64,000 nucleotides of DNA. It comes from Desulfoluna spongiiphila (GTDB lineage Bacteria; Desulfobacterota; Desulfobacteria; Desulfobacterales; Desulfolunaceae). A program made the translations under genes and the position numbers. The notes beneath the pieces are model-generated. The model did no database searches. It was not told the DNA's origin and saw only the letters and a program-made list of their open reading frames with translations. Location: positions 1 to 64,000 of the forward strand of contig NZ_FMUX01000009.1 in the NCBI RefSeq assembly GCF_900101345.1, in the 5' to 3' direction. Positions 53,108 to 62,578 of the stretch are shown here, piece after piece. Within the stretch, counting starts at the first letter, position 1. Each line of letters opens with the position of its first letter.

Positions 53108-54925
53108 TTATCCCCCAAAGCCTTTGTCTTCTATGGTGACGGCAGCGTCTCCCAGGGCCATGAGGGCGTCCATCTTGCCGAAGGTGACGGGCAAAAGGTT
53201 GGCAAAGAAGAACTCGGCCCCTTTGATCTGGCCGTTGAGGTAGGGGATCTCTTTTTTCGGGGCCCCTGTTTCCAGCTTTCTGGCCGCCGTGGCCGCGCGC
53301 CAGAGGAGCATCCAGGCCATGACGGCATCGCCCATGACCTCCAGAAAGGGAAGGGAGTGGGCAAAGGCCGTGCGGAGGTTGCCCCCAAGGAGGGTTTTTC
53401 CCATGGCCATGGCGCAGTCGCCCAGGCGGTTGACGGCTTTGGACGCATTGTCTGTGAGGGGTTGTGTGGCCGCCAGTCCGGCGGCGTCTTCGATGGTTTG
53501 GTTCATGCGGTTCAGGAGCTCCATGAAGACCTGGCCTTTTTTCATGCCGAGTTTTCGGGCGAGAAGGTCCATGGCCTGGATGCCGTCGGTGCCTTCGTAG
53601 ATGGAAGCGATTTTGCAGTCCCGGGCGATCTGTTCCACGGTGTAGTCCCGGAGGTAGCCGGCCCCGCCGAAGACCTGGATGGCCTTGATGCAGACCTCAT
53701 AGCCTTTGATGCCGTTGTAGGCCTTGAGGACGGGGGTTAAAAGGCCCACGAGGTCGTCGGAGAGTTCCTGCACGTCCGGGGCATCGCTTACCCTGTGGTG
53801 GTCCATGAGAAGGGCGATGTAGTAGGCAAAGCTTCGCATGCCGTCCACGCAGCATTTCATCTCAAGGAGCATGCGCCGGACATCCGGGTGGTCGATGATG
53901 GGCACGGACGGTGCGGTGGGGTCCAGGGCTTCTTCGATGGCCCGGCCCTGCTTGCGGGTCCGGGCGTACTCCAGGGCCAGGAGATAGGCGGCCGATGCGT
54001 GGGAGAAGGCCTGGATGCCCACGCCGAGCCTGGCTTCATTCATCATGGTGAACATGATGCGCATCCCCTTGTTCTCCTCCCCCAGAAGAAGGCCCCGGCA
54101 GGCGCCCTTGCTCCCCAAGGCCATGCTGCAGGTGGCGCTTCCGTGGAGTCCCATTTTTTCTTCAATGCCGGTGCAGACGATGTCGTTGGGTTCTCCCAGG
54201 GAGCCATCCTCGTTGACCCATATCTTGGGAACCAGGAAGATGGAGATGCCCTTGGTCCCGGCAGGGGCCCCTTCGATGCGGGCGAGCACCGGGTGGATGA
54301 TGTTCTCGGTGAGGTCGTGGTCCCCGGAGGTGATGAAGGCCTTGGTGCCGTAAAGGGACCAGGTGCCGTCGTCGTTGCGGCGGGCCGAGGTGGTGAGGGC
54401 CCCCACGTCGGAGCCCGCATCCGGTTCGGTGAGGAGCATGGTGCCGGTCCAGGTGCCGGAATAGAGTTTTTTGATGAACAGCTTTTTCTGCTCCTCGGTG
54501 CCGTAATGCTCGATCATCTTGCCTGCCCCGTGGCCCAGCATGGCGTAGCTGGAAAAGGCAAAGTTGGTCCCGATGAGGTACTCACCGGCGGCGTGGCTGA
54601 TGATAAAGGGGAGCCCCTGTCCCCCCAGCTCCGGCTCCTCGGAGAGGGCGAGCCACTCCCCCTGGCAGAACAGGTCAAAGGGGCGCCGGAAGCACTCAGG
54701 GGGCGTCACCGTGCCCCGGTCGAACTGAACCCCCTGCCGGTCCCCCGTGGCGTAGGTGGGCAGAAGCTCCTTGAGGGCGAACTTGCGTGCCTCGCTGATC
54801 ACCATGTCGAAGGTCTTGCGGTTGAAGTCGGCGTACATCGCGTGCTCTGTCAGCGACTCCGCATGAAACTGGTCAAACAACACAAAGTCGATGTCCCGTC
54901 TGTCTGCCACGTGCTGAGCGGCCAT
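53108..54925 (-). CDS. Large acyl-CoA dehydrogenase (about 600 residues, DmdC/AcdA-like)
   Basis: 605 residues from the ATG at 54925, behind the strong AAGGAGGTCAGC; the longer frame lacks support. N-terminal helical domain (LLPTYATGDRQGVQFDRGTV), middle domain (MLLTEPDAGSDVGALTTSA, TKAFITSGDHDLTENI), core C-terminal domain (QVFGGAGYLRDYTVEQIARD, IYEGTDGIQAMDLLARKL) and a further about 130-residue C-terminal extension (Acyl-CoA_dh_C type). Enzymes of this size include 3-methylmercaptopropionyl-CoA dehydrogenase DmdC and broad acyl-CoA dehydrogenases; the substrate cannot be chosen by eye. FAD-dependent, electrons to ETF. It stands alone; a weak sigma-54-like site lies upstream. Confidence 0.93.
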   Translation of the reverse strand: MAAQHVADRRDIDFVLFDQFHAESLTEHAMYADFNRKTFDMVISEARKFALKELLPTYATGDRQGVQFDRGTVTPPECFRRPFDLFCQGEWLALSEEPELGGQGLPFIISHAAGEYLIGTNFAFSSYAMLGHGAGKMIEHYGTEEQKKLFIKKLYSGTWTGTMLLTEPDAGSDVGALTTSARRNDDGTWSLYGTKAFITSGDHDLTENIIHPVLARIEGAPAGTKGISIFLVPKIWVNEDGSLGEPNDIVCTGIEEKMGLHGSATCSMALGSKGACRGLLLGEENKGMRIMFTMMNEARLGVGIQAFSHASAAYLLALEYARTRKQGRAIEEALDPTAPSVPIIDHPDVRRMLLEMKCCVDGMRSFAYYIALLMDHHRVSDAPDVQELSDDLVGLLTPVLKAYNGIKGYEVCIKAIQVFGGAGYLRDYTVEQIARDCKIASIYEGTDGIQAMDLLARKLGMKKGQVFMELLNRMNQTIEDAAGLAATQPLTDNASKAVNRLGDCAMAMGKTLLGGNLRTAFAHSLPFLEVMGDAVMAWMLLWRAATAARKLETGAPKKEIPYLNGQIKGAEFFFANLLPVTFGKMDALMALGDAAVTIEDKGFGG

Positions 54926-55031
54926 GCTGACCTCCTTGTCATGAAAAGATATAAGGCAATGCCATCCAATGGGTGCATCGCGTCTCCACAGGGACATGGG
55001 GAAGGGTTCCGAAGGTGTGGGTATGGGGCGA

Positions 55032-55047
55032 TGCCGCTGATGTGCCA
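55032..55047 (-). promoter_or_regulatory. Weak sigma-54-like site upstream of the acyl-CoA dehydrogenase
   Basis: Minus strand reads TGGCACATCAGCGGCA: the -24 block is perfect and the GG/GC spacing is right, but the -12 is CGGCA instead of TTGCA. About 107 bases before the ATG. No sigma-54 activator gene is adjacent, so it may be chance. Confidence 0.3.
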
Positions 55048-55209
55048 GCCACCGTTTCACCCGGGCCCTGTCAGGGTTCAGGGGCGTCGTGTCCATGGCG
55101 GTGCGACGGAGAGTGGAGGAGGATGGCAGGGACGGTGTCTAAGGGGCGCTTCGGGGTGATGCCTTCAGACTAGGGGATTTTTCTTTTTGATGTCAAGGAA
55201 GAAGTGGGG

Positions 55210-55234
55210 GCACCCCGGCGCATTGCCGGGGTGC
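55210..55234. terminator. GC hairpin after the DUF2628-like gene
   Basis: Perfect GCACCCCGGC / GCCGGGGTGC arms with a five-base loop, 18 bases after the stop (55252, minus). There is no T-run on the minus side, so termination efficiency is uncertain. Confidence 0.5.
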
Positions 55235-55251
55235 AAAGGGGCATGGCGGCG

Positions 55252-56067
55252 CTATTGGATGTGGGGGGCGAGCCCGTTTAGATCAAAGAGATAGGACCCA
55301 ATAAAGGCCATGATCCCCATCATGATGAGAAACAGGGCCAGGACCTTGGGGATGGGGTTGACGCCCCCGGAGGTTTCCAAGGCCTGGTTGGGGTCGATCT
55401 GGTCGCTGGCTGCGATGATGGCGTCGACCCTCTTTTTGACGTGGAGAAAATAGAGGAAGTTGGCAAAGGCGCCGAAAAAGAAGGAGACGGCCAGGCTGCC
55501 CCCGGGAATGACGATGCCGGCTGCGGAGATACCGAAAAAGAGAAGGGCCAGGCCGTACATTTTACGGTAGATGAGCCAGACGATGCCGAAGAGAAAGGCT
55601 CCCCAGTTCCAGGAGGGAACAAAGGCGGTGCGCCCTTTCCTGGAAAAGAGTTTGAACTTTTCCGCGTACCACTCCCCGCGGGGTCCGGCATAGGCCTGCC
55701 ACAGGGGCAGCAGGGGGGACTCGTCCTCGGACGAAGCGCTGTCGTCGGCCTCCCAGTGGGCATCCTGGGTCCGGGTGTCTTCTTCGGGCTGGCTGGCCGC
55801 TCCGGCGTCCCATGCCTGCCTTTCAGCCTCTTCCTGGAAATCCACCTCAATGCGGCAGAGGGCTCCGGTCTCGGCAAACCGTTTGGCAAAGGCATCGGTC
55901 TTGGTTCTGTCTTCGCTCCGAAAGACGATGACGCGCTGCCCGGAGAAGAGACGGTCAATGCCTGCCTGGCCCATGTTGAAACAGTCCATGAGCCGGCTTT
56001 TGACCTCCCGCTTGCTCTCACGTTCCCTGACTTTTCCTTCAAACAGGACCACATAGAGCTCTTTCAA
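55252..56067 (-). CDS. DUF2628-like membrane protein with N-terminal cytoplasmic domain
   Basis: 271 residues if started at TTG 56067, which follows GGGAGGAAACACG at good spacing; an ATG at 56082 would place that ribosome-binding site inside the gene. The N-terminal 75 residues (LKELYVVLFEGKV, GQRVIVFRSEDRTKTDAFAK) form a small alpha/beta domain, then an acidic linker. From about residue 145 comes a DUF2628-type segment (KFKLFSRKGRTAFVPSWNWGAFLFG) with membrane helices (WLIYRKMYGLALLFFGISAA, SLAVSFFFGAFANFLYFL) and a last helix (VLALFLIMMGIMAFIGSYLF). Function unknown. It lies between the acyl-CoA dehydrogenase and ackA. Confidence 0.72.
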   Translation of the reverse strand: MKELYVVLFEGKVRERESKREVKSRLMDCFNMGQAGIDRLFSGQRVIVFRSEDRTKTDAFAKRFAETGALCRIEVDFQEEAERQAWDAGAASQPEEDTRTQDAHWEADDSASSEDESPLLPLWQAYAGPRGEWYAEKFKLFSRKGRTAFVPSWNWGAFLFGIVWLIYRKMYGLALLFFGISAAGIVIPGGSLAVSFFFGAFANFLYFLHVKKRVDAIIAASDQIDPNQALETSGGVNPIPKVLALFLIMMGIMAFIGSYLFDLNGLAPHIQ

Positions 56068-56257
56068 CGTGTTTCCTCCCATCGGTGTGTCTGCGTTCGT
56101 CGGTGAACGAATCTGGCTTAAAACAGTGCGGTGCGTTAAGGGGAACATCCCCTTTGACCGGGCACCTCTATCTTACAAATTGATCTGTATGTATGCCAAC
56201 GTCTTTTTTGCGTCAACCCCGCAGTTCCTCCTCGGGGCAAGGGAGACCGGGGGCTGG

Positions 56258-56304
56258 AAAAAAAAAGGCCCGGCGGGACGAGGGGTCCTTTCGAGCCTTT
56301 TTTT
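56258..56304 (-). terminator. Terminator after ackA
   Basis: On the minus strand AAAAAAAGGCTCG pairs with CCGGGCCTTTTTTT, followed by T residues, 26 bases after the ackA stop at 56330. The A-run makes it possibly bidirectional. Confidence 0.75.
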
Positions 56305-56329
56305 CAATCATAGCGGGAAAACCGAAAAC

Positions 56330-57535
56330 TTACTTGAGCAGTTCTACAGCTTCCTGGGCAATCTGGAGCTCTTCGTTGGTGGGGATGACCCAGACCTGAA
56401 CCTTGGAGGCGTCGGTGTGAACCGCAGTGGGCTCGCCCTTGCGACCGTTGTTTTTGTCGAAGTCCATGTCGATGCCGAGGCCGGAGAGGTTCTCGCAGAT
56501 GAGGGCACGTGTGATGTCGTCGTTCTCGCCGATACCGGCGGTGAAGACGATGGCGTCGATGCTGCCGAGGACGGCGGTGTAGGCACCGATGTATTTTTTG
56601 ACGTCGTAGGCGAACATGTCGAGAGCCAGCTTGGCCATTTCGTCGCCGTTTTCAACGGCAGAGTGAATGTCGCGCATGTCGTTGAGGCCGCAAACGCCTT
56701 TCAGGCCGCTCTGCTTGTTGAGCACGGAGTCCACCTCGGTGGCGCTCATGCCTTTGTTCTCAGCGATGTAGGCTACGATGGCGGGGTCGATGTCGCCGCT
56801 TCGGGTGCCCATCATGACGCCTGCAAGGGGGGTCATGCCCATGGAGGTGTCCTGGCACTTGCCTTTTTCCACAGCGGCCATGGAGCAGCCGTTGCCGAGG
56901 TGCACGGTGATGACGTTGATCTCGTCGGCCTTTTTACCCATGCATTCAGCCACTTTGCGGGAGACATACTTGTGGGAGGTGCCGTGGAAACCGTAACGAC
57001 GGATGCGCAGCTCTTTGTAGTAGTCGTAGGGCAGGGCGTAGAGGAAGGCTTCCTTGGGCATGGTGGAGTGGAACTCGGTGTCGAATACCGCTACGTTGGG
57101 GGTGCCGGGGAAGAGCTCTTCAGCCACTTCGATACCCATGAGGTTGGCGGGGTTGTGCAGGGGTGCCAGGGGGTTGTTGTCCGCAATGGCAACCTTGACG
57201 GGACCGTCAACCACGCAGGCGCTGGTGAAGGCTTCGCCGCCCTGGACCACGCGATGGCCGATGGCATCGATCTCTTTGGGGTCGGAGATCACGCCGGCTT
57301 CGGAACCGGTGATGAGGTCCAGCACCATGTGCATGCCGATCTTGTGGTCCTTGATCTCTTCTTCCTTGACGACCTTTTTCTCGTTGTCGGTGTCGGGGAA
57401 GGCCTTGTGGGTGAGCTTGCCCACGGTTTCGCCGATACGTTCTACAATGCCGTTTGCCATAACGGCTTCATTTTCCATGTCGAGAAGCTGGTACTTGAGG
57501 GATGAGCTGCCAGCATTAATAACCAATACTTTCAT
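56330..57535 (-). CDS. ackA: Acetate kinase
   Basis: 401 residues, the normal length. Signature 1 (VLVINAGSSSLKYQLLD) lies at the start and signature 2 in the GHRVVQGGEAF region; further conserved blocks are FDTEFHSTMPKEAF (catalytic-pocket region), YGFHGTSHKYVSRK, HLGNGCSMAAV, MGMTPLAGVMMGTRSGDIDP and FTAGIGENDDITR. It converts acetyl phosphate and ADP to acetate and ATP, or the reverse when acetate is activated. It is 180 bases downstream of pta on the same strand. In sulfate reducers this pair either activates acetate or conserves energy from acetyl-CoA. The start has AAGGT ten bases upstream. Confidence 0.98.
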   Translation of the reverse strand: MKVLVINAGSSSLKYQLLDMENEAVMANGIVERIGETVGKLTHKAFPDTDNEKKVVKEEEIKDHKIGMHMVLDLITGSEAGVISDPKEIDAIGHRVVQGGEAFTSACVVDGPVKVAIADNNPLAPLHNPANLMGIEVAEELFPGTPNVAVFDTEFHSTMPKEAFLYALPYDYYKELRIRRYGFHGTSHKYVSRKVAECMGKKADEINVITVHLGNGCSMAAVEKGKCQDTSMGMTPLAGVMMGTRSGDIDPAIVAYIAENKGMSATEVDSVLNKQSGLKGVCGLNDMRDIHSAVENGDEMAKLALDMFAYDVKKYIGAYTAVLGSIDAIVFTAGIGENDDITRALICENLSGLGIDMDFDKNNGRKGEPTAVHTDASKVQVWVIPTNEELQIAQEAVELLK

Positions 57536-57643
57536 GATAAAATTTACCTTGTAACCGAAGTAAGTCGTTGATCGGAATGACCGCTTCCGGGGCCGTTACA
57601 GAGGCTCCTGCGGTCACTCCTTGAGCTGCGGACCGTGCGAAGG

Positions 57644-57688
57644 AAGGACCGCCCCGGGATATGTGTCTCCCTGTGGGGCCGTCCTTTA
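57644..57688 (-). terminator. Possible intercistronic terminator or processing hairpin after pta
   Basis: Arms AAGGACCGCCCC / GGGGCCGTCCTT with one mismatch and a 20-base loop, 28 bases after the pta stop. On the minus side it is followed by a weak TTCCTTCG. It may only partly terminate and set the pta:ackA ratio. Confidence 0.5.
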
Positions 57689-57715
57689 TCGTGCATGGTG
57701 TGCCGGTCCTGTAAC

Positions 57716-59824
57716 CTAAACCAGACCTTTGGCCGCCTGCGCCTGAACGGCGGTGATGGCCACGGTGTTGACGATGTCGGGTACGGTGCAGCCTCGGGAC
57801 AGGTCGTTGACCGGTTTGTTGAGGCCCTGAAGGACGGGGCCGATGGCAACCACCTGATCGGAGGAGCGTTGTACCGCTTTATAGGTGTTGTTCCCGGTGT
57901 TGAGATCAGGGAAGATGAAGACCGTAGCCTGACCTGCAACTTTGCTGTCGGGCAGTTTGGTTCGCGCCACCGAGGGATCGATGGCGGCATCGTACTGAAT
58001 GGGACCTTCGAGAAGCAGATCGGGGCAACGCTCCTTCGCGATGCGGGTCGCTTCAATCACTTTCTCCACTTCGGCACCTTTGCCGGAAGACCCGGTTGAG
58101 TAGGAGAGCATGGCTACCCGGGGATCCACGCCGAAAATTTCGGCGGTCTGGGCGGAGCCAATGGCGACTTCAGCGAGTTGTTCTGCATTGGGGGTGGGGT
58201 TGACCGCACAGTCACCAAAGGCCAGGACACGATCCTTCAGGCACATCAGGAAGATGGACGAGACGATGGAGGCGTCGGGCCTGGTTTTGATGATCTGGAA
58301 TGCGGGCTTGATGGTGTGGGCCGTGGTGTTGACGGAGCCGGAGACCATGCCGTCGGCGTGGCCTTTGTGTACCATCATGGTGGCGAAGTACGTGACGTCG
58401 CTGATGAGGTCACGGGCAACGTCCTGGTTCATGCCCTTCTTGTTTTTGCGCATCTCATAGAACTCCGCGACGTACTCTTCGTACAGGGGGCTCTTGGCAG
58501 GCTCAACAATGTGGGCGCCGGCAAGGTCGAGGCCGAGCTTGGAGATCTTGGCCTGGATTTCGGACTCTTTGCCGAGGAGGGTCACTTCACAGACGTCGCG
58601 ACGCAAAAGAATGTCGCAGGCATTTAAGATACGCTCACCGGTGCCTTCGGGAAGAACGATGTGCTGCTTGTTCTTCTTGGCCTTCTGGATGAGGTTGTAC
58701 TCGAACATCTGGGGCGTGACGTTGACGGATTTGCGCTCGATGAGTTTTCTGCGCATCTCCTGGGTGTCCACATGGGCTTCAAAGAGACCCAGGGCGGACG
58801 CGATCTTTTTGGGGTTGTTGGACTCGAGCCGTGCGTGCACGTGGTTCAAGTTTCGCATGGTGGGGTACGTGGGGTCGTTGACGAGAAGGATCGGAACGGG
58901 GATCCCTTCCCAGCCTTCCACCAGTCTCTGGATGCTCTCGGACGGGGCGATGCCGCCGGTGAGGAGGATGCCGGAGATGTTGGGGTAGGCATTGGAGAGA
59001 CGGGACGCCATGGCGCTCAGGATGATGTCCGTCCGGTCCCCTGCGGTGACCACGAGGCTGTCTTCCTTGATGTAGTTCAGGAAGTTGTTGATCTGCATGG
59101 CGGCGATGACGTAGCCGTCGATCATCTTGTCCATGGCTTTTTTGCCGTAGATCACATCGGCGCCCAGCCATTTCTGCAGGTCAGCCACCGTGGGCTTCAT
59201 GAGGTTGCTGTCTTCCGGGATCACGTGGAAGGAGCAGTTCTCCACCTTGATGTCTTTCTGGAGGGTCTCAAGGATCACCTCGGTCTGGGAGGCCTCTGCC
59301 CGGTTGACCATGATGCCGAGGATGTCAACTCCCTTGTCCTCGAGATCTTCCATGGCCAGGTGGTTGAGGCTCACAATCTCATCGATGGTGGCGTTGTGCG
59401 CGTTGGTGACCACCAGGGCGGGACAGCCCATGTTGGCGGCAACCACGGCGTTGATGTCGAAGGTGAACGCTTCGTTGCCCACCACGAAATCGATGCCTTC
59501 GCAGAGAACGAAATCGTACTTCTCTTCAAGCTGCTTGTACTTGTTGAGAATGATCTCGATCATCTGGTTCTGTTTGCCGGCATTTACAAGTTTTTTGGCT
59601 TCGTCCAGGGTCATCGCGTAGGTGTCTTCGTATCTCATGCCGAGATAGAAGTGGGAGAGGACCAGATCGGTATCGTAGTCTCGCTCCCCGTCTACGGGGT
59701 TGATGATGGGCCTGAAAAAGCCAACGTTTTGCAGATCCCTCAAGAGAAGCTGCATGATACCAAGAACGATGGTTGACTTTCCGCTCCTGGCGTTGGTTGT
59801 GCTGATGTAAAGACTCTTTGCCAT
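57716..59824 (-). CDS. pta: Phosphate acetyltransferase (long form with DRTGG domain)
   Basis: 702 residues. N-terminal P-loop NTPase-like domain (YISTTNARSGKSTIVLGIM, about 1-215), a DRTGG regulatory domain (about 220-330, with VTAGDRTDIILSAM and ISGILLTGGIAPS) and the catalytic PTA_PTB domain (about 375-700: IVLPEGTGERILNACDILLR, GMVSGSVNTTAHTIKPA, AFGDCAVNPTPNAEQLAE, SYSTGSSGKGAEVEKV, FPDLNTGNNTYKAVQ). It converts acetyl-CoA and phosphate to acetyl phosphate. The long form is allosterically tuned in E. coli. First gene of pta-ackA; the upstream region to 60665 is long and non-coding. Confidence 0.97.
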   Translation of the reverse strand: MAKSLYISTTNARSGKSTIVLGIMQLLLRDLQNVGFFRPIINPVDGERDYDTDLVLSHFYLGMRYEDTYAMTLDEAKKLVNAGKQNQMIEIILNKYKQLEEKYDFVLCEGIDFVVGNEAFTFDINAVVAANMGCPALVVTNAHNATIDEIVSLNHLAMEDLEDKGVDILGIMVNRAEASQTEVILETLQKDIKVENCSFHVIPEDSNLMKPTVADLQKWLGADVIYGKKAMDKMIDGYVIAAMQINNFLNYIKEDSLVVTAGDRTDIILSAMASRLSNAYPNISGILLTGGIAPSESIQRLVEGWEGIPVPILLVNDPTYPTMRNLNHVHARLESNNPKKIASALGLFEAHVDTQEMRRKLIERKSVNVTPQMFEYNLIQKAKKNKQHIVLPEGTGERILNACDILLRRDVCEVTLLGKESEIQAKISKLGLDLAGAHIVEPAKSPLYEEYVAEFYEMRKNKKGMNQDVARDLISDVTYFATMMVHKGHADGMVSGSVNTTAHTIKPAFQIIKTRPDASIVSSIFLMCLKDRVLAFGDCAVNPTPNAEQLAEVAIGSAQTAEIFGVDPRVAMLSYSTGSSGKGAEVEKVIEATRIAKERCPDLLLEGPIQYDAAIDPSVARTKLPDSKVAGQATVFIFPDLNTGNNTYKAVQRSSDQVVAIGPVLQGLNKPVNDLSRGCTVPDIVNTVAITAVQAQAAKGLV

Positions 59825-60665
59825 ACGCCTATTTCCTTGATTACTGGTAACGCAACACTATACATGTAAAGGCACGACGTGCCGTATCAATCATATTTTT
59901 GCATTGGGAACGGAACCTTAACACGATTGTCCGGGGCGTTTTGACGACGCCGCAAGGGAAAATAGTCTCATACTTCATGTTGTCGAAACAAGCAACAATT
60001 TTCCAATGAACTTCCGGTAACTCTCTAAAAAGGCTCGGGATAGTGCGAAAATACGGACACGGAGTCCACCTTTTGGAACACTTTGCAAGCGTTTGTTTCC
60101 GTTAATGACAGCCTGATTATTTTTGGCGTCACCGGTAAAGATCTCCGTCGTGTTCGAAAGCCAGGGGGGCTTGCGCAACATGCGGGGAAACGGCATGGAA
60201 GCGGTTCTCCACATTAGAGGCAAAGTCCACGCGAGGGGATGCGACCTGCGGATGGTCAACCTGTGGCGCGTTGTGTGCGCTCTACCGGGTCGGCCCAACG
60301 GGGGGTTGGGCCGACCCGGTAAAGCAGTCGGGGTCACCTGACGTCACATCCAGCGTCCAAAGGTAAGATATTGAACGTTCGGTAAAATATGCAAATCAGA
60401 ATCAACCAACGAGGGGCAATTTACCATAAAACGGGGGGATGACCAACCGAAATCGAAGGATAGGGCCCCTTATGCCCGGTGGGGGAACCCGGGGGCGGTT
60501 ATTGGTGTTTGCGTCGCCGCGCCGGTTGGCATAGAGTGATCGGGGTGCCCTTCTGAAGGAGACGGCGCCTTGAATGTGTATGATCATGATGCCTGCGGAC
60601 AGGCGCGGGTGGCCCTTTCGGACAGGGGCGAGCCCCGGACGGCAGGGCGAAAGGAGAGGTTGCGG
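59825..60665. other. Long intergenic region upstream of pta and cinA
   Basis: About 840 bases. No gene supported; the frames present lack family features. It must contain the divergent pta and cinA promoters. The notable structure is the long hairpin at 60284-60320. Confidence 0.5.
60284..60320. other. Long perfect GC hairpin
   Basis: Sixteen-base perfect arms ACCGGGTCGGCCCAAC / GTTGGGCCGACCCGGT with a five-base G loop. No T-run on either side; it is about 350 bases upstream of cinA and 460 bases from pta. Too long for a common operator; it could be a terminator stem, a REP-like element or a processing site. Confidence 0.7.
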
Positions 60666-61925
60666 ATGAGAGCGATGGTGATTACGACCGGTGAGGAGAT
60701 ACTCAAAGGAGAGGTGGTGGACAGCCACGCGTCCTGGATTTCGGAGCGGCTGTGCGAGCTGGGCGTGGAGGTGGTGCGCCATCTTTCGGTGGGGGATAAC
60801 CTGGTTTCCCTTAAAGAGGTCTTCTCCCGTGTGGCGGGTGAGTGCGAGGTGGCGGTGGTGACCGGGGGGCTGGGGCCTACCGAAGACGACCTTACCACCC
60901 GTGCCGCTGCGGAATCGGCCGGGGTTCCCCTGGTGGAGGACCCCGTGGCTGCAGCTTCCGTTGCCGCATACTTTAAAGGTCGCCATGTGGCTGTCCCTGC
61001 GTCAAACCTCAAGCAGGCGCGCCTCCCGAAGGGGGCCACCTGTATCCCCAACCCCGTGGGCACGGCCCCGGCGTTTTGCCTGGAGCTTTCCGGCACCCGG
61101 TTCTGGTTTTTGCCCGGCGTGCCCCGTGAGATGCGCTTTCTCATGAACGAGTCCGTGGTTCCGGCCATTGTGGGTCTGCAACCCCGGGGGAGCCGCCTGG
61201 TAAAAACCGCCATCACCACTTTTGGCCTCCCCGAGTCCGTGGTGGGGGAGCGGATTGCAGGCATTGAGTCGGGGTTTCCCGGTGTGCATGTGGGCTATCG
61301 GGCCTCCTTTCCCGTCATCGAGGTGAAGATCTGGGCCTTTGCCCAGGAGGATGCCGGGGTGGCGAAACGGCAGGAGGCCGCTTCGGCGGAGGCTTTAAAG
61401 CGCCTGGAAGGGTATGTGGTCTCGGAGGCCGGTGACTCCATGGCCGAGGCCGTGGCCACCGCCCTGTGCGGGGCCGGGCAGAGCCTTGCCGTGGCCGAGA
61501 GCTGCACCGGTGGTCTTATCGGAAACCTGCTTACCGATGTGCCGGGGAGCTCCGACTGGTTTTTGCTTTCGGCCGTCACCTACGCCAACAGCGCCAAGGA
61601 GGCGGTACTGGGCGTCTCTGCCGAGACCCTGGAGGCTTGCGGGGCGGTGAGCGGTGAGACCGTTGGGGAGATGGCCCAGGGGGCGCGGCGGGTCTCCGGC
61701 GCCGACATCGGCATTGCCACCAGCGGCATCGCCGGGCCCACCGGCGGCACCGATGAAAAACCCGTGGGCACCGTCTGGATCGGCATCTCCACGGAAGGGG
61801 GCACCGAGACCCACCGGTTTGTCTCACCCTTAAAAGACCGCCACCAGAACAAGCGGATTTTTGCGTTCAAGGCGTTGGATCTGTTGAGAAGAAAGGTAAA
61901 AGTAGGTGATAGGGAAAACGGATGA
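60666..61925 (+). CDS. cinA: CinA-like competence/damage-inducible protein (nicotinamide-nucleotide amidase)
   Basis: 419 residues from the ATG at 60666, after AGGAGAGG. The N-terminal COG1058/MoCF-like domain (MVITTGEEILKGEVVDSHAS, VVTGGLGPTEDDLTTRAAAE, NPVGTAPAFCLELSGTRFWF, LPGVPREM) is an ADP-ribose pyrophosphatase-type fold. The C-terminal CinA amidase domain (about 255-415) shows AVAESCTGGLIGNLLTDVPG, SDWFLLSAVTYANSAKEAVLGV and ATSGIAGPTGGTDEKPVGTV. The pair of domains recycles NAD by deamidating NMN. Transcribed alone on the plus strand. Confidence 0.96.
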   Translation: MRAMVITTGEEILKGEVVDSHASWISERLCELGVEVVRHLSVGDNLVSLKEVFSRVAGECEVAVVTGGLGPTEDDLTTRAAAESAGVPLVEDPVAAASVAAYFKGRHVAVPASNLKQARLPKGATCIPNPVGTAPAFCLELSGTRFWFLPGVPREMRFLMNESVVPAIVGLQPRGSRLVKTAITTFGLPESVVGERIAGIESGFPGVHVGYRASFPVIEVKIWAFAQEDAGVAKRQEAASAEALKRLEGYVVSEAGDSMAEAVATALCGAGQSLAVAESCTGGLIGNLLTDVPGSSDWFLLSAVTYANSAKEAVLGVSAETLEACGAVSGETVGEMAQGARRVSGADIGIATSGIAGPTGGTDEKPVGTVWIGISTEGGTETHRFVSPLKDRHQNKRIFAFKALDLLRRKVKVGDRENG

Positions 61926-62578
61926 TAGGGAAACCAGGTCATAGGAAAGATTAGGTTATAGGTCATAAGGCCTGGGCGTTCGTTCCCAGGCTCTGCCTCC
62001 ATGTTTGATATCGTCAGGGTCTGGGAGCGAAAGAACAGGTCATAGGGGAGATGGGCCATAGGAAAAGCAGGTTATAGGGTTTGGGTGTTTGAGCTATGGT
62101 CGTGGTGCATTTTGAACGCCGTTGTGCTTTGACCCGAGGCACGAGGGCCAAACGTTTGCCTGATCTTAATCTGAACCATAGGCGAATGTGATTTTCCCTG
62201 AGGAACGAAGGGGAAAGCGCATTCGCAATCTGCTTTCGAGGTGGCTCACCTCGCCGTCGGAGGCAAGCTTTTTTCCACCCACTTTAACCATAGAAGGCAT
62301 GCGTTTTGGCTTTTTCCCGTTTCCAATGGGCCCGGGCTGTGATACAAAAGCGCGTTGTTGTATAGTGAAGACTTCATCTGCCGTGGCCGGGCCATGGTGG
62401 TTTTTATGGATGGGGCTTTTTTTAAGGTCCATGCGGACGAGAGGCATCCCGCACAATAAATTCTCCCTCACTGACCGCGCAGCCGGTTGTGGCCCCTTCG
62501 CGTAATCCTTTCTTGATACAAGATGGTTTGCCGGGCTCCTATCTGCATGTGTCGCAGTCCCAGTGAAGAAGGTAGCTC
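61926..62578. other. Intergenic region with TCATAGG iterations and a repeat copy
   Basis: From about 61905 to 62080 there are many imperfect copies of AGGTCATAGG / AGGTTATAGG / GATAGGGAAA, alike those at 13306-13355. The truncated dispersed repeat at 62145-62264 follows, with its CACTTTAACCATAGAAGGC-type flank to 62300. The queD promoter should lie in 62330-62560. Confidence 0.6.
62145..62264 (+). repeat. Truncated copy of dispersed hairpin repeat
   Basis: Starts at GGGCCAAACGTTTGCCTGAT (left end missing) and runs through the two hairpins to CTCGCCGTCGGAGGC. Unlike most copies it is not next to a gene 3' end on its right side; queD starts 315 bases further. Confidence 0.85.

Noticed and set aside
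59975..60337. 120-codon open frame on the minus strand
   Set aside because: Runs through a perfect hairpin, lacks a ribosome-binding site and has no family features.
62188..62505. Small frame IFPEERRGKRIRNLL... shared by several repeat copies, considered as a small protein family
   Set aside because: The copy at 29567-29736 has an in-frame stop (GGATGA) and the copy at 45211-45395 has a one-base deletion, while the hairpins stay intact; conservation follows structure, not coding.
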